Positions 50,910-58,781 of a stretch of 64,000 nt of DNA are shown piece by piece. Origin of the DNA: Rossellomorea sp036867415. GTDB taxonomy: Bacteria; Bacillota; Bacilli; Bacillales; Bacillaceae_B. Within the stretch, counting starts at the first letter, position 1, and every line of letters begins with the position of its first letter. The position numbers were made by a program, and so were the translations under genes. The stretch spans positions 1 through 64,000 of the forward strand of contig NZ_JBAJHU010000013.1 in assembly GCF_036867415.1 (NCBI RefSeq), given 5' to 3'. Under the pieces are notes generated by a model. It worked only from the letters and a program-made list of their open reading frames with translations, ran no database searches and was not told the origin of the DNA.

Positions 50910-52889
50910 CTATCCTTTAAGATTATGCTGCTGAGTAAACTGGAAATCCTCCAATACAGGCTGGTATGTTTTCTTTTTCACCAGCTTGTGCTTTGTTTGG
51001 ATAGGGGTATTGTCAACCAGTACCCCGACTTTCTGCTGCTGGATCTCCTTCACACCCTGTACGATGAGCTGCATGGCGATGATGGCGAGCATAAACGCAA
51101 CAAGCGGAGCAACCGCAATCCAATATTTTCCGGTCATCAGTGAATACCTGGCAGAACTGATCAATCCCGCCCATTCGAATGTCCCCGATTTTGGCGGGTC
51201 AGGCATGTCGCCCCCGGTGATGATGGTTCCGCCCAGGAACAGATGGAATAATCCCATATGCACCAGTATAAGAAGGGTCTGAATGAATTGATTGCCGAAT
51301 ATAATGAATAATCTCGGTGCAAGATGAGGGAAGAGATGCGTCCAGAGTAAGTGCTTGTTACTGCCTCCAAGCAATTTCGCCGACAGCACAAAATCTTTCC
51401 TTCCTATCAGTTTCAGTTCATTCCCGATTAATACGGTCGTTAATGGCAAGACGAGGATAGTGAGTATGATGGCTTCATACATAAGACGCTCAAACATTGA
51501 ATTATCCCATCCGAGCACTGGCAATCCCCATAAAACAGGTCTCAGCAATAAGTAAGCAATCAGGCTTAAAGGGAGGAAATGAATGGAGTCGACCATCCGA
51601 TTGAGCCAATTCTTCTTGTTTTCTTTCAAGTAAAAGTGATAGACAACCCCTAAATAAAATCCTCCGACCACCCGTAATAAAGCGACAACCAGTGCAAATA
51701 CTAATGTATACTTTGCACCGACAATCAACTGATCCAGAATGCTGTATCCATAAATATCCGAACCAAGGATCATTTCACCAAACGGCTTATGAGGAGGAGC
51801 AGAAATGATCCTTCCCTCTTCGTTTTGCATAAATTGAATGAATTTGATCGGCTTTTCTTTTAATATTGAATGACCAAAACTATATAGAATCATAATGATA
51901 AGCGCACTGCAGCCTACAGCAAACTTAGGGTTGTGCATATGCTGCCACCACAACCTTCTTAGCGTACCGAGCCACCCCCAGATCTTCCATTCAGTCCATT
52001 TCTTCTTATCTTTCTTATACTTCGTTTCATCTTCCATGCTTCCACCATTTACCCAAAGGTAGACCCCTTGATATAGAACAAAGAACGGGGTGAAAATAAG
52101 CATAAGGGAAATGGCAATCACCATCGGTCTGAAATCCTGGACAATGTAATATGTAATTCCTCTCATATTGAAGATTGTTTCAATCACAAACAAACTTGAT
52201 AGCATTCCCCAGATAATGATTTTTCCGTGGTAGAAAAAGCTCGGTGATATGTTTTTCAGAACATGGGAGAACAAGATTCTCCCTTTGGACATCCCTTTAC
52301 TCTGTGCAAATTCAATATGCGGTTTGATCAGTTCTTCCTCTGTAATCAATAATAGGATACGAAAGAATGAAATCATGGGAATGACCGAGAGTGTAATCAT
52401 GGGGGCCAAATAGATTTTTTCCTCTCCCAATTCTGTAAATTGCATCAGCTCAAACCCGAATTTCTGAAAGATATATACGATAAGCAACTGGAGCAAGAAA
52501 GCAAACAACAGATCAGGAACTGTTTCCAGCATGTTCAGGAGCTTCTTAAGTGACGATGACAGCCAGCGGGGGAGAAATACTGTGATGACGGTTAACACAA
52601 ATGCCAATAGAAGTCCTATTGCCAAGGCACCGCCTAATACCTGCAAGGAATACAGATACGGCTCCCAGAGCATCTCCATGAAATGTACAGTATATCCTTT
52701 ATAAGAATAACTCCAGCTGTCTATATCCATAAATGCATAGATGAATCGGATGATTTCCTCGAAGTACCCGATAAAGTTATACAGCCCTCTCTCCCTGACA
52801 GCTTGAGGAGCTACGCTTATCGCCATGATTCCGAGAAGACCGAGAATGTAATAGAAAACCAATTTCATCGGAAACCTCATATACTTCAT
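50910..52889 (-). CDS. Fused double ABC permease (DppB-DppC type)
   Basis: A protein of about 659 residues in which two peptide-type ABC permease halves are joined. The first (about residues 1-290) has the coupling-helix segment FAQSKGMSKGRILFSHVLKN; the second (about 330-620) has SAKLLGGSNKHLLWTHLFPHL. A charged linker (SMEDETKYKKDKKKWTEW) joins them. No ATPase or substrate-binding gene is beside it, so the partners must be elsewhere. I started at the ATG at 52889, spaced 6-7 nt from AGGGGA. Confidence 0.82.
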   Translation of the reverse strand: MKYMRFPMKLVFYYILGLLGIMAISVAPQAVRERGLYNFIGYFEEIIRFIYAFMDIDSWSYSYKGYTVHFMEMLWEPYLYSLQVLGGALAIGLLLAFVLTVITVFLPRWLSSSLKKLLNMLETVPDLLFAFLLQLLIVYIFQKFGFELMQFTELGEEKIYLAPMITLSVIPMISFFRILLLITEEELIKPHIEFAQSKGMSKGRILFSHVLKNISPSFFYHGKIIIWGMLSSLFVIETIFNMRGITYYIVQDFRPMVIAISLMLIFTPFFVLYQGVYLWVNGGSMEDETKYKKDKKKWTEWKIWGWLGTLRRLWWQHMHNPKFAVGCSALIIMILYSFGHSILKEKPIKFIQFMQNEEGRIISAPPHKPFGEMILGSDIYGYSILDQLIVGAKYTLVFALVVALLRVVGGFYLGVVYHFYLKENKKNWLNRMVDSIHFLPLSLIAYLLLRPVLWGLPVLGWDNSMFERLMYEAIILTILVLPLTTVLIGNELKLIGRKDFVLSAKLLGGSNKHLLWTHLFPHLAPRLFIIFGNQFIQTLLILVHMGLFHLFLGGTIITGGDMPDPPKSGTFEWAGLISSARYSLMTGKYWIAVAPLVAFMLAIIAMQLIVQGVKEIQQQKVGVLVDNTPIQTKHKLVKKKTYQPVLEDFQFTQQHNLKG

Positions 52890-53012
52890 CTTCATTCCCC
52901 TTTTTTCTTTTTTCTACAGTCTAATCCATTTTTTGAATTATTTCAATTTTATTTCAATTATAACAATTCCTTACAAATGTTTGCCGCTATCCAATCATTC
53001 AGCTTTTTCAGT

Positions 53013-53060
53013 AAAAAGGAGACCGGGTTTTCAGTCCATCTATAACTGAAAATCCGGTCT
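53013..53060 (-). terminator. Terminator after the EAL gene
   Basis: On the minus strand AGACCGGATTTTCAGT pairs with ACTGAAAACCCGGTCT (one mismatch region) around a 9-nt loop, then CCTTTTT. Confidence 0.9.
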
Positions 53061-53069
53061 TCTCCATCG

Positions 53070-53783
53070 TTAAGCAAGAAGCTGCTTACTGGGCCTTCCC
53101 AAGTAGTACCCCTGTCCAAGAGTGATTCCCAGCTCTTTGGCCACCAGCATATCTTCCTCCTGTTCAATGCCTTCCAATATGATCAGGGTATCGTTTCCAT
53201 AAAATTGATTAAAGAAAGAGAGGAACCGCTGCTTCCTTTCACTTTCAGCCAGGTTTTTCGCAAAGTACCGATCGAGCTTGATAATATCAGGTTCAAATTC
53301 TATGGATTTTTTGATGGATGCTGTACCTTGACCGAAGTCATCAATCGCGTATAAAACGTCATAGTGCCTTAGGCTTTTCAATGTTTTCGCTAATAATGGG
53401 TTCTGCCAGAGCTCGTCCGGGGTGGACTCATTCAGCTCAAGAACAAGCCTCCCCCGCAGAGTGGGAAATGCGTCCATAAGATAATCAAAATACTTGTGAA
53501 AACTGGGATGTAAGATCGTTGTGACATACACATTCACGAACAGCTTCCCAATCTGATTTCGATTATGGAAGAATCCCTCGATTGCTTTGGAAATGGAGAG
53601 GGTATCCAGTTTATATAATATATTTGCCTTTATTGCAGACTGAAAAAGCTTTTCGGGATTCATCTTATGCGTATTCCGAAGCAGCGCTTCATATCCGTAA
53701 AGCGATTGAGTCTGTTCAATTGTGTATAAAGGCTGGTAATCATGATAGATAAAGTCATCTTGGAAAATCGAAAATATATTCAT
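53070..53783 (-). CDS. EAL-domain protein (probable c-di-GMP phosphodiesterase)
   Basis: A 237-residue stand-alone EAL domain with no sensor or membrane part. The metal and catalytic signatures are mostly intact: YEALLR, the asparagine in LFVNVYVT, LVLELNES, AIDDFGQG (usually DDFGTG), IKLDR, and LEGIEQEED. It probably hydrolyses c-di-GMP to pGpG, although the T-to-Q change in the loop-6 motif may weaken activity. It is the only c-di-GMP gene in the window. A structured, terminator-bearing leader precedes it. Confidence 0.88.
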   Translation of the reverse strand: MNIFSIFQDDFIYHDYQPLYTIEQTQSLYGYEALLRNTHKMNPEKLFQSAIKANILYKLDTLSISKAIEGFFHNRNQIGKLFVNVYVTTILHPSFHKYFDYLMDAFPTLRGRLVLELNESTPDELWQNPLLAKTLKSLRHYDVLYAIDDFGQGTASIKKSIEFEPDIIKLDRYFAKNLAESERKQRFLSFFNQFYGNDTLIILEGIEQEEDMLVAKELGITLGQGYYLGRPSKQLLA

Positions 53784-53828
53784 ATAACCCCTGTACTCTC
53801 TTTATGGTAGGTTTTTGGAACGGTATAA

Positions 53829-53940
53829 GAAAAAAGACCACATGAAAGAACGAGGATACGTCCGTATGTGGTCGGTTGCGCTACTAGCTCCCCTGAATGT
53901 AAGCGCCCATCTATCATGTCAGGTTCACAGCTCCCAATGC
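53829..53940 (-). ncRNA. Structured leader with possible pseudoknot before the EAL gene
   Basis: On the minus strand, CCTGA (53923-53919) can pair with TCAGG (53896-53892) while GCGCT (53906-53902) pairs with AGCGC (53882-53878). That interlocked order makes an H-type pseudoknot. GGGAGCT occurs twice, at about 53935 and 53892. It is followed by GACCACAT...ATGTGGTC and six or seven T, an intrinsic terminator at 53829-53873, 46 bp before the EAL ATG. I cannot match it to a known riboswitch class. Confidence 0.5.
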
Positions 53941-54051
53941 GAAATTTATCATGTTATGTAGAATTAGGTTGCATTAAGTAAAATATACCATAAAACTAGT
54001 CCATTTGGTGTGTTTTTTCTTTATTTTTTAGAAAATTTAAAATACACAGTC

Positions 54052-54636
54052 TCACCTGGAGATATACGGGCTGCCCTTGACCCAGAAACGGTACGGATAA
54101 TCCCTAGCTTCTCCCGTATTATCAATGCCGATTCTCTTGCCGCAAGCAATCTCATCTGGAGTATATCCCTCTGCGATGATAAGCGGAGGTTCTGTATAAA
54201 AACTTCCATAGTCCTCCATGGTGATTCCTAAGGCTTTCGTCAGTTTACCCGGGCCGCTCGTCCAATTTTTCATCGGCTGCCCTTTCCTTCGCTGCTCCAT
54301 TAAACCAAGTCCCTCCAACGGTTCAACGGCACGTATCAGAATTGCATTCGGCACCCCGGGCGCTGCAGCTACGACATTGACGAGGCAGTGGGTATGCATG
54401 ACATACGTATAAACACGGCCGGCTTCATGAAACATGATTTCCGTCCGTTTCGTACGACGGTTACCGAAGCTGTGGGCTGCCCTGTCTTCAGGTCCGAGAT
54501 AAGCTTCTGTTTCAACAATGTAGCCTGAAGCGGTCCCTTCCTCTGTTTCTTTTACCAGCACACAGCCTAAAAGTGACTGGGAGAGTTCTAACGTCGGCTG
54601 ATTGTAGAAAGAAAGAGGCAATGGTGTATAGTTCAT
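54052..54636 (-). CDS. DNA-3-methyladenine glycosylase (AAG/MPG type)
   Basis: A 194-residue AAG-family glycosylase (B. subtilis YxlJ group) that excises 3-methyladenine and other alkylated bases. IVETEAYLGPEDRAAHSFGNR holds the catalytic glutamate, GRVYTYVMHTHCLVNVVA and AILIRAVEPLEG follow, and SGPGKLTKALGI ends the core. AAAGGATG lies upstream of the ATG. Confidence 0.93.
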   Translation of the reverse strand: MNYTPLPLSFYNQPTLELSQSLLGCVLVKETEEGTASGYIVETEAYLGPEDRAAHSFGNRRTKRTEIMFHEAGRVYTYVMHTHCLVNVVAAAPGVPNAILIRAVEPLEGLGLMEQRRKGQPMKNWTSGPGKLTKALGITMEDYGSFYTEPPLIIAEGYTPDEIACGKRIGIDNTGEARDYPYRFWVKGSPYISR

Positions 54637-54710
54637 CGTTTCACATCCTTTCCTTGTATCCTATCCTTATACTTCCACAATGCTTTCAGGAGAAAACAAT
54701 ATTTTTTCCA

Positions 54711-55760
54711 TTATGTCTTTAACCCGGTCAGCACCTCCAACGGAATGGCTTCCACTCTCCTGCCACTTCTTCCTGACGTCGTTTCTGCCTTCGCCAGGGC
54801 ATTCCATATTGCTTCCTCGACACAATCGACTGCCATTTCGAATAGCGTGGAGATCATCTCCCCATCTTCTTTAATGAACGAGTATGTCATCGTATTTTCT
54901 TCAGAAGGTTGATGTGGAATCTTGTGGGCAGTAGAAAAAGCAAGGACGATATCACCGCTTCCGTGCGCTGCATAAGAGCCGGTTCTGGAAAGACCGAATG
55001 ACGCCCGTTTCGCCAGCCTCTTGAGCTGCCTTTCGTTCATAGGGGCATCCGTGGCCAAAATAATCATGATCGATCCATCCGGGATTTCCCGTTCTTCTTC
55101 CTTCTCAACAGGGAAGCGCAGGTCAGACCGACGTCCGAAATTCGTCACTACAAGGGCACCGACTGAGTAATGCTCATCATTAAATTTGTGTTTCCTGGAA
55201 CTAGTACCGATACCACCCTTGTATCCTAAACAGAGCATCCCGGTCCCGGCACCGACGCACCCCTCTTCAATGAATTCTGAGTGAGCATGCAGAATGGCTT
55301 TCACGGCATCATTCGGGGCTACATGAAGTCCCCTGATGTCATTCAGATACCCGTCATTGCATTCCCCCACGAATACATTGACCGTTCCTGCCGTGTCGCC
55401 GATCTCCGGGTTTTCCTCCATCATATATTGAATCGTTCCCCTCATGACATCTCCGACAGAAAGGGTATTTGTAAGCATGACCGGACTTTCAAGCACACCC
55501 AATTCCTCGATTTGAATGGTTCCCGCCGTCTTGCCGAATCCGTTGATGATATGGGTGGCTGCGAAGACTTTTTCTCTGAAGACATTACCTTCATGAGGCA
55601 AAATAGCTGTCACACCCGTGCGTACAGCTTTCCCATCTCTATCCTGATAAAGTGTTTGATGCCCCACTTTGACACCTTCTATATCGGTAATGCTATTAGC
55701 TGGCCCCGCAGGATAAGAACCGATCTTCACTCCAAGGTCACGCAGTCTTTTTCTCTCCAT
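54711..55760 (-). CDS. P1-family peptidase (DmpA/BapA-like aminopeptidase)
   Basis: A protein of about 349 residues of the S58 DmpA family, N-terminal nucleophile enzymes that cut themselves in two. ITDIEGVKVGH begins it; GVTAILPHEGNVFREKVFAA and GFGKTAGTIQIEELG are conserved. The residue just after the likely cleavage site lies in TNFGRRSDLR-preceding YSVGALVVTNFG, where the usual nucleophile Ser/Thr-Val-G precedes. Cuts small N-terminal residues or D-amino acid amides; substrate unknown. I chose the ATG at 55760, since AAAGGAG abuts the alternative GTG. Confidence 0.87.
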   Translation of the reverse strand: MERKRLRDLGVKIGSYPAGPANSITDIEGVKVGHQTLYQDRDGKAVRTGVTAILPHEGNVFREKVFAATHIINGFGKTAGTIQIEELGVLESPVMLTNTLSVGDVMRGTIQYMMEENPEIGDTAGTVNVFVGECNDGYLNDIRGLHVAPNDAVKAILHAHSEFIEEGCVGAGTGMLCLGYKGGIGTSSRKHKFNDEHYSVGALVVTNFGRRSDLRFPVEKEEEREIPDGSIMIILATDAPMNERQLKRLAKRASFGLSRTGSYAAHGSGDIVLAFSTAHKIPHQPSEENTMTYSFIKEDGEMISTLFEMAVDCVEEAIWNALAKAETTSGRSGRRVEAIPLEVLTGLKT

Positions 55761-56037
55761 GAAACTGGACACTCCTTTATAATCTACTCCTTTTATTATT
55801 CGGTTTTAAATGGGGTATTACCTTTTTCTCTTTATTATTCGGTGCCTGGCTCGATCCAGCCTTTGAGCCAGGCACCATTTTTTAACACATAAATTAACCA
55901 CATCGTTCCATAGCCTGGCACTTGCACTCCCACATATTTCTCAGAATATCGCACTTGGAAGGTGCAAATATTAATAACTGTGGCAGCAATCCATAGCCAT
56001 TCAGCCCGTGATAATAAATCATATGGAGGAAAGCAAT

Positions 56038-56817
56038 TTGAAAAAACATCTTAGATTGATAAGCATATGTGCGATGGTCCCTTTGATGCTTTTAACAGCA
56101 TGTAACAATAATGACGGCAATGAGAACCTTACAGGGACGCGAGACGTCAACTATGACCCTGTAAGCTACGGCAACGCAGATTATCCCAACGGAAATTCAG
56201 ATCGCGGCAGAGCGGCGGATATGGGCGGTGCTAATGTAAATGACGGCAACCAGAATGCCCTTCACCGGTTCATGGCGCCGATTGATCCCAATGGAGAATT
56301 ACGTGAGTTCACACATTTAGATCCTGGAGAAGATTTCAATCAGAACGGGGAAAAGAAAGCTCAACAGCCAAATAATGGACAGCCTGAGCCCCCGGCAAAA
56401 CAGCCCCAGAAAAAAGCTCAAACCCCAGATGCAAGCGGTTTTGTGAAACAAGTCGTTGATTTAACCAACCAGGAACGCAAAAAGAATGGATTGGGTGCAC
56501 TTAAGACAGACGGTGAATTATCAAATGTTGCTGAAATGAAATCAGAGGATATGAAAGATAAGGATTATTTTTCCCATACCTCACCGACTTACGGCTCTCC
56601 ATTTGAGATGATGCAAAACTTCGGAGTTGATTATTCTTCTGCTGCAGAAAACATAGCTGTCGGGCAAGAATCTCCACAATCAGTTGTAAATGCCTGGATG
56701 AACAGCCCAGGTCACCGCAAAAACATTCTAAACGGCCAACTAACACATATCGGAGTTGGAATCGCTAAAGACAACAGCCAGGGTATTTACTGGACCCAAA
56801 TGTTCATATCAAAATAA
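56038..56817 (+). CDS. CAP-domain (YkwD-like) lipoprotein
   Basis: A 259-residue lipoprotein. Signal KKHLRLISICAMVPLMLLTAC ends in a lipobox; an Asn/Gly/Asp-rich and then a Pro/Gln/Lys-rich linker of about 110 residues leads to a CAP domain (VVDLTNQERKKNGLGALK to YWTQMFISK). The CAP histidine is in DYFSHTSP, the glutamate in SAAENIAVG. It is a paralogue of the gene at 35768, sharing the last 120 residues closely. The start is TTG, with GGAGG 7 nt upstream. Confidence 0.9.
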   Translation: MKKHLRLISICAMVPLMLLTACNNNDGNENLTGTRDVNYDPVSYGNADYPNGNSDRGRAADMGGANVNDGNQNALHRFMAPIDPNGELREFTHLDPGEDFNQNGEKKAQQPNNGQPEPPAKQPQKKAQTPDASGFVKQVVDLTNQERKKNGLGALKTDGELSNVAEMKSEDMKDKDYFSHTSPTYGSPFEMMQNFGVDYSSAAENIAVGQESPQSVVNAWMNSPGHRKNILNGQLTHIGVGIAKDNSQGIYWTQMFISK

Positions 56818-56818
56818 T

Positions 56819-56866
56819 AGAAGCAAAAAGAAGGGCTGATTGCAATCGGTCCTTCTTTTTGCTTCT
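56819..56866 (+). terminator. Terminator of the CAP lipoprotein gene
   Basis: AGAAGCAAAAAGAAGG pairs perfectly with CCTTCTTTTTGCTTCT around a 16-nt loop that can itself pair. Confidence 0.93.
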
Positions 56867-56947
56867 ACTTACTTTTTTCAAATTAAGGTCCATTACTCAC
56901 CGTCCTGTACGTCTTAAGACCGAGTAGAAATTAATTCTGTGGCGTCA

Positions 56948-56976
56948 TTGTTGTGAAAGACGGCATCCATTACAAT
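56948..56976 (+). promoter_or_regulatory. SigA promoter of the DUF4097 gene
   Basis: TTGTTG (56948-56953) and TACAAT (56971-56976) spaced by 17 bp, 43 bp before the start codon. Confidence 0.6.
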
Positions 56977-57018
56977 AAACTTATGATTTGGAAATACAAA
57001 CCAAAGCGAGGGATTGGG

Positions 57019-57882
57019 ATGAAGAATATTTTTGCCGTGATTATTGCATTGTTGGCTTTAGGTGCACTCTACATCATTTTAAATGATCAAACTTCACTGT
57101 TCGCGAAAGAAAATACATCAGGAGATTCCGTCAAGGTTACAAATGAGATCGATCGAATTGAACTGTTTCTCGAAAGCGGCGAGACGGAAATCATTCCGAC
57201 TGATGATAATGAAGTAAAAGTTGAAATTGACGGTAAAGGAAAACTTACTTTGAAAGAAAAAGGAGATACAATCGAAGTTGTAGTGAAACATAAGTGGTAT
57301 CAATGGATTGCCTTCAATCGCAAATCCGATGTCACCGTTTATCTTCCAAAAAAGTACGACCGTAATATGACAATTGAGCTCGGATCGGGAGAAGCTGTAT
57401 TTAACGGCGGCTCTCAATCGAAACCCATGCAATTGGATGAACTGACGGTTAAGATGGGTTCTGGTGATTTGGAGCTTGCTCACTTCGATACAAATGTATT
57501 CCGTCATCATGGTTCTTCAGGAGATTTCACCCTTAATCATGTGAAGACAAAAGACGGGAAAGTCGAACTCAGTTCGGGAGATGTGGAAATTTCAAACTAC
57601 GAAGGTCCGCTTAGCGGAGACGTTTCTTCAGGAGATCTATCTGTCATGATGCAGAAGATGGCAGGAGACATCGACCTTGATGTCAGCTCGGGTGAAGTCA
57701 ATCTCGACCTCCCGGATGATGCAGGCTTCACACTGGATGGACGTGTGAGCAGCGGGGACGTCTCAACCAACTTTTCATTAACAGATAGGAAAGAAGACGA
57801 TGGGGACCTCAGCGGAAAGGCAGGTTCAGGGGAATATCAAGTGAAAGCTTCTGTATCAAGCGGGAGTGTGGATATATACTAA
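57019..57882 (+). CDS. DUF4097 membrane-anchored adhesin-like protein
   Basis: A 287-residue protein with an N-terminal membrane anchor (NIFAVIIALLALGALYIIL) and a long outside domain of DUF4097 repeats. The recurring SSGD/GSGE motif (GSGEAVF, GSGDLEL, SSGDFTL, SSGDVEI, SSGDLSV, SSGEVNL, SSGDVST) marks turns of a right-handed beta solenoid. LiaG of B. subtilis is a relative in an envelope-stress locus, but no liaFSR gene is here. I chose the ATG at 57019, with GAGGG 7 nt upstream. Confidence 0.87.
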   Translation: MKNIFAVIIALLALGALYIILNDQTSLFAKENTSGDSVKVTNEIDRIELFLESGETEIIPTDDNEVKVEIDGKGKLTLKEKGDTIEVVVKHKWYQWIAFNRKSDVTVYLPKKYDRNMTIELGSGEAVFNGGSQSKPMQLDELTVKMGSGDLELAHFDTNVFRHHGSSGDFTLNHVKTKDGKVELSSGDVEISNYEGPLSGDVSSGDLSVMMQKMAGDIDLDVSSGEVNLDLPDDAGFTLDGRVSSGDVSTNFSLTDRKEDDGDLSGKAGSGEYQVKASVSSGSVDIY

Positions 57883-57884
57883 TG

Positions 57885-57926
57885 AAAAAGTGACAAACCT
57901 TTTGTATTGAGGTTTGTCACTTTTTT
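57885..57926. terminator. Bidirectional terminator after the DUF4097 gene
   Basis: AAAAAGTGACAAACCT pairs perfectly with AGGTTTGTCACTTTTT around a 9-nt loop. Confidence 0.93.
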
Positions 57927-57930
57927 CATA

Positions 57931-58668
57931 TTACCCTTTATGATGAAATGGACATTTCCCTTTAATCGGTTCGACATCATCACCGATGAAGTACTGCTTC
58001 CATTCGCGGTGTTCAGGATCGCCATAATGGCTGATATTCGGGTGTTTCGAAAGACCATCCCATTTCTCCACCCGTTCCCTTACTTTTTCACGGGACATGA
58101 TGCCGCCTTTAGACGTGCCTTCGAGTCCTTCAAATATTCTTCTCGGCTGAAATCCCAGTACGAGGCTGTTTCCGAGGTCCCTTGTTTTACGCTGCTTATA
58201 GGCAGGAGTGTTTCCGAAAACAAAATATGGTTCTTCAGCGAACGAAAATGCCCATAAATGATGGTCGGGATCCTCAGGATAATCCGCTGGCCAAGGCTTG
58301 TCATCCCTCTCATGAAGGTACTGAAGGATATTCCAGAAATAGTTGCGATAATATGGAATATCCTTTTCTTCTTTCTCAGGTTCTACAAATAGAAAGAATC
58401 CATGCCGAATGAGGCGCTGCCCTTCCGGAATATCAAATAATCCGTTGAACTCCTGAAGGGTCCGGGGGAGGTGCTCCCAATCATCATGGCTTATATATGA
58501 GTAACGAAGTTCACCTTTTTTCTCTCCGGTCATTCCAAAGTAGCACGGGAACGTTTTATCGGTCACCACTTCATGAAATCTTTCATATTCTTCTGTCACC
58601 CATTGCGGAACCAAATCAGGGTTTTTCATATCTTCTTTTGTAAACAAATAACTTCTCATGTCTGACAC
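57931..58668 (-). CDS. YqcI/YcgG family protein
   Basis: A protein of about 245 residues of the YqcI/YcgG family: FPCYFGMTGEKKGELRYSYI, RHGFFLFVEPE, DYPEDPDHHLWAFSFAEEPY and NTPAYKQRKTRDLGNSLVLG are its signatures, and it ends in a Cys/His-rich KGKCPFHHKG. Function unknown; relatives occur beside heme-like oxidases and natural-product genes. I chose the GTG at 58668, with GAGGTGG 5 nt upstream. The frame extends to 58770, but that part lies in the terminator of the next gene. Confidence 0.78.
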   Translation of the reverse strand: MSDMRSYLFTKEDMKNPDLVPQWVTEEYERFHEVVTDKTFPCYFGMTGEKKGELRYSYISHDDWEHLPRTLQEFNGLFDIPEGQRLIRHGFFLFVEPEKEEKDIPYYRNYFWNILQYLHERDDKPWPADYPEDPDHHLWAFSFAEEPYFVFGNTPAYKQRKTRDLGNSLVLGFQPRRIFEGLEGTSKGGIMSREKVRERVEKWDGLSKHPNISHYGDPEHREWKQYFIGDDVEPIKGKCPFHHKG

Positions 58669-58747
58669 GACTGCCACCTCACTATCATACTGATGTAAGT
58701 GTTTACCCTTAGAGAAGCAGCTTAAAACAACCGGTTGTTCAACTTTT

Positions 58748-58780
58748 AAAAAAAAGCGAAGACCGGCCATCCGTCTTCGC
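58748..58780 (-). terminator. Terminator after the FUSC gene
   Basis: On the minus strand GCGAAGAC pairs with GTCTTCGC around a 9-nt loop, then eight T. Confidence 0.9.
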
Positions 58781-58781
58781 C

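Noticed and set aside
53784..53960. c-di-GMP-I or -II riboswitch before the EAL gene
   Set aside because: The gene context is tempting, but the conserved GACGCAAAGC and related core bases are missing, so I list it only as an unassigned structured leader.
58669..58770. N-terminal extension of the YqcI/YcgG protein to 58770
   Set aside because: The extra codons lie in and next to the terminator of the FUSC gene, and no ribosome site precedes that start.
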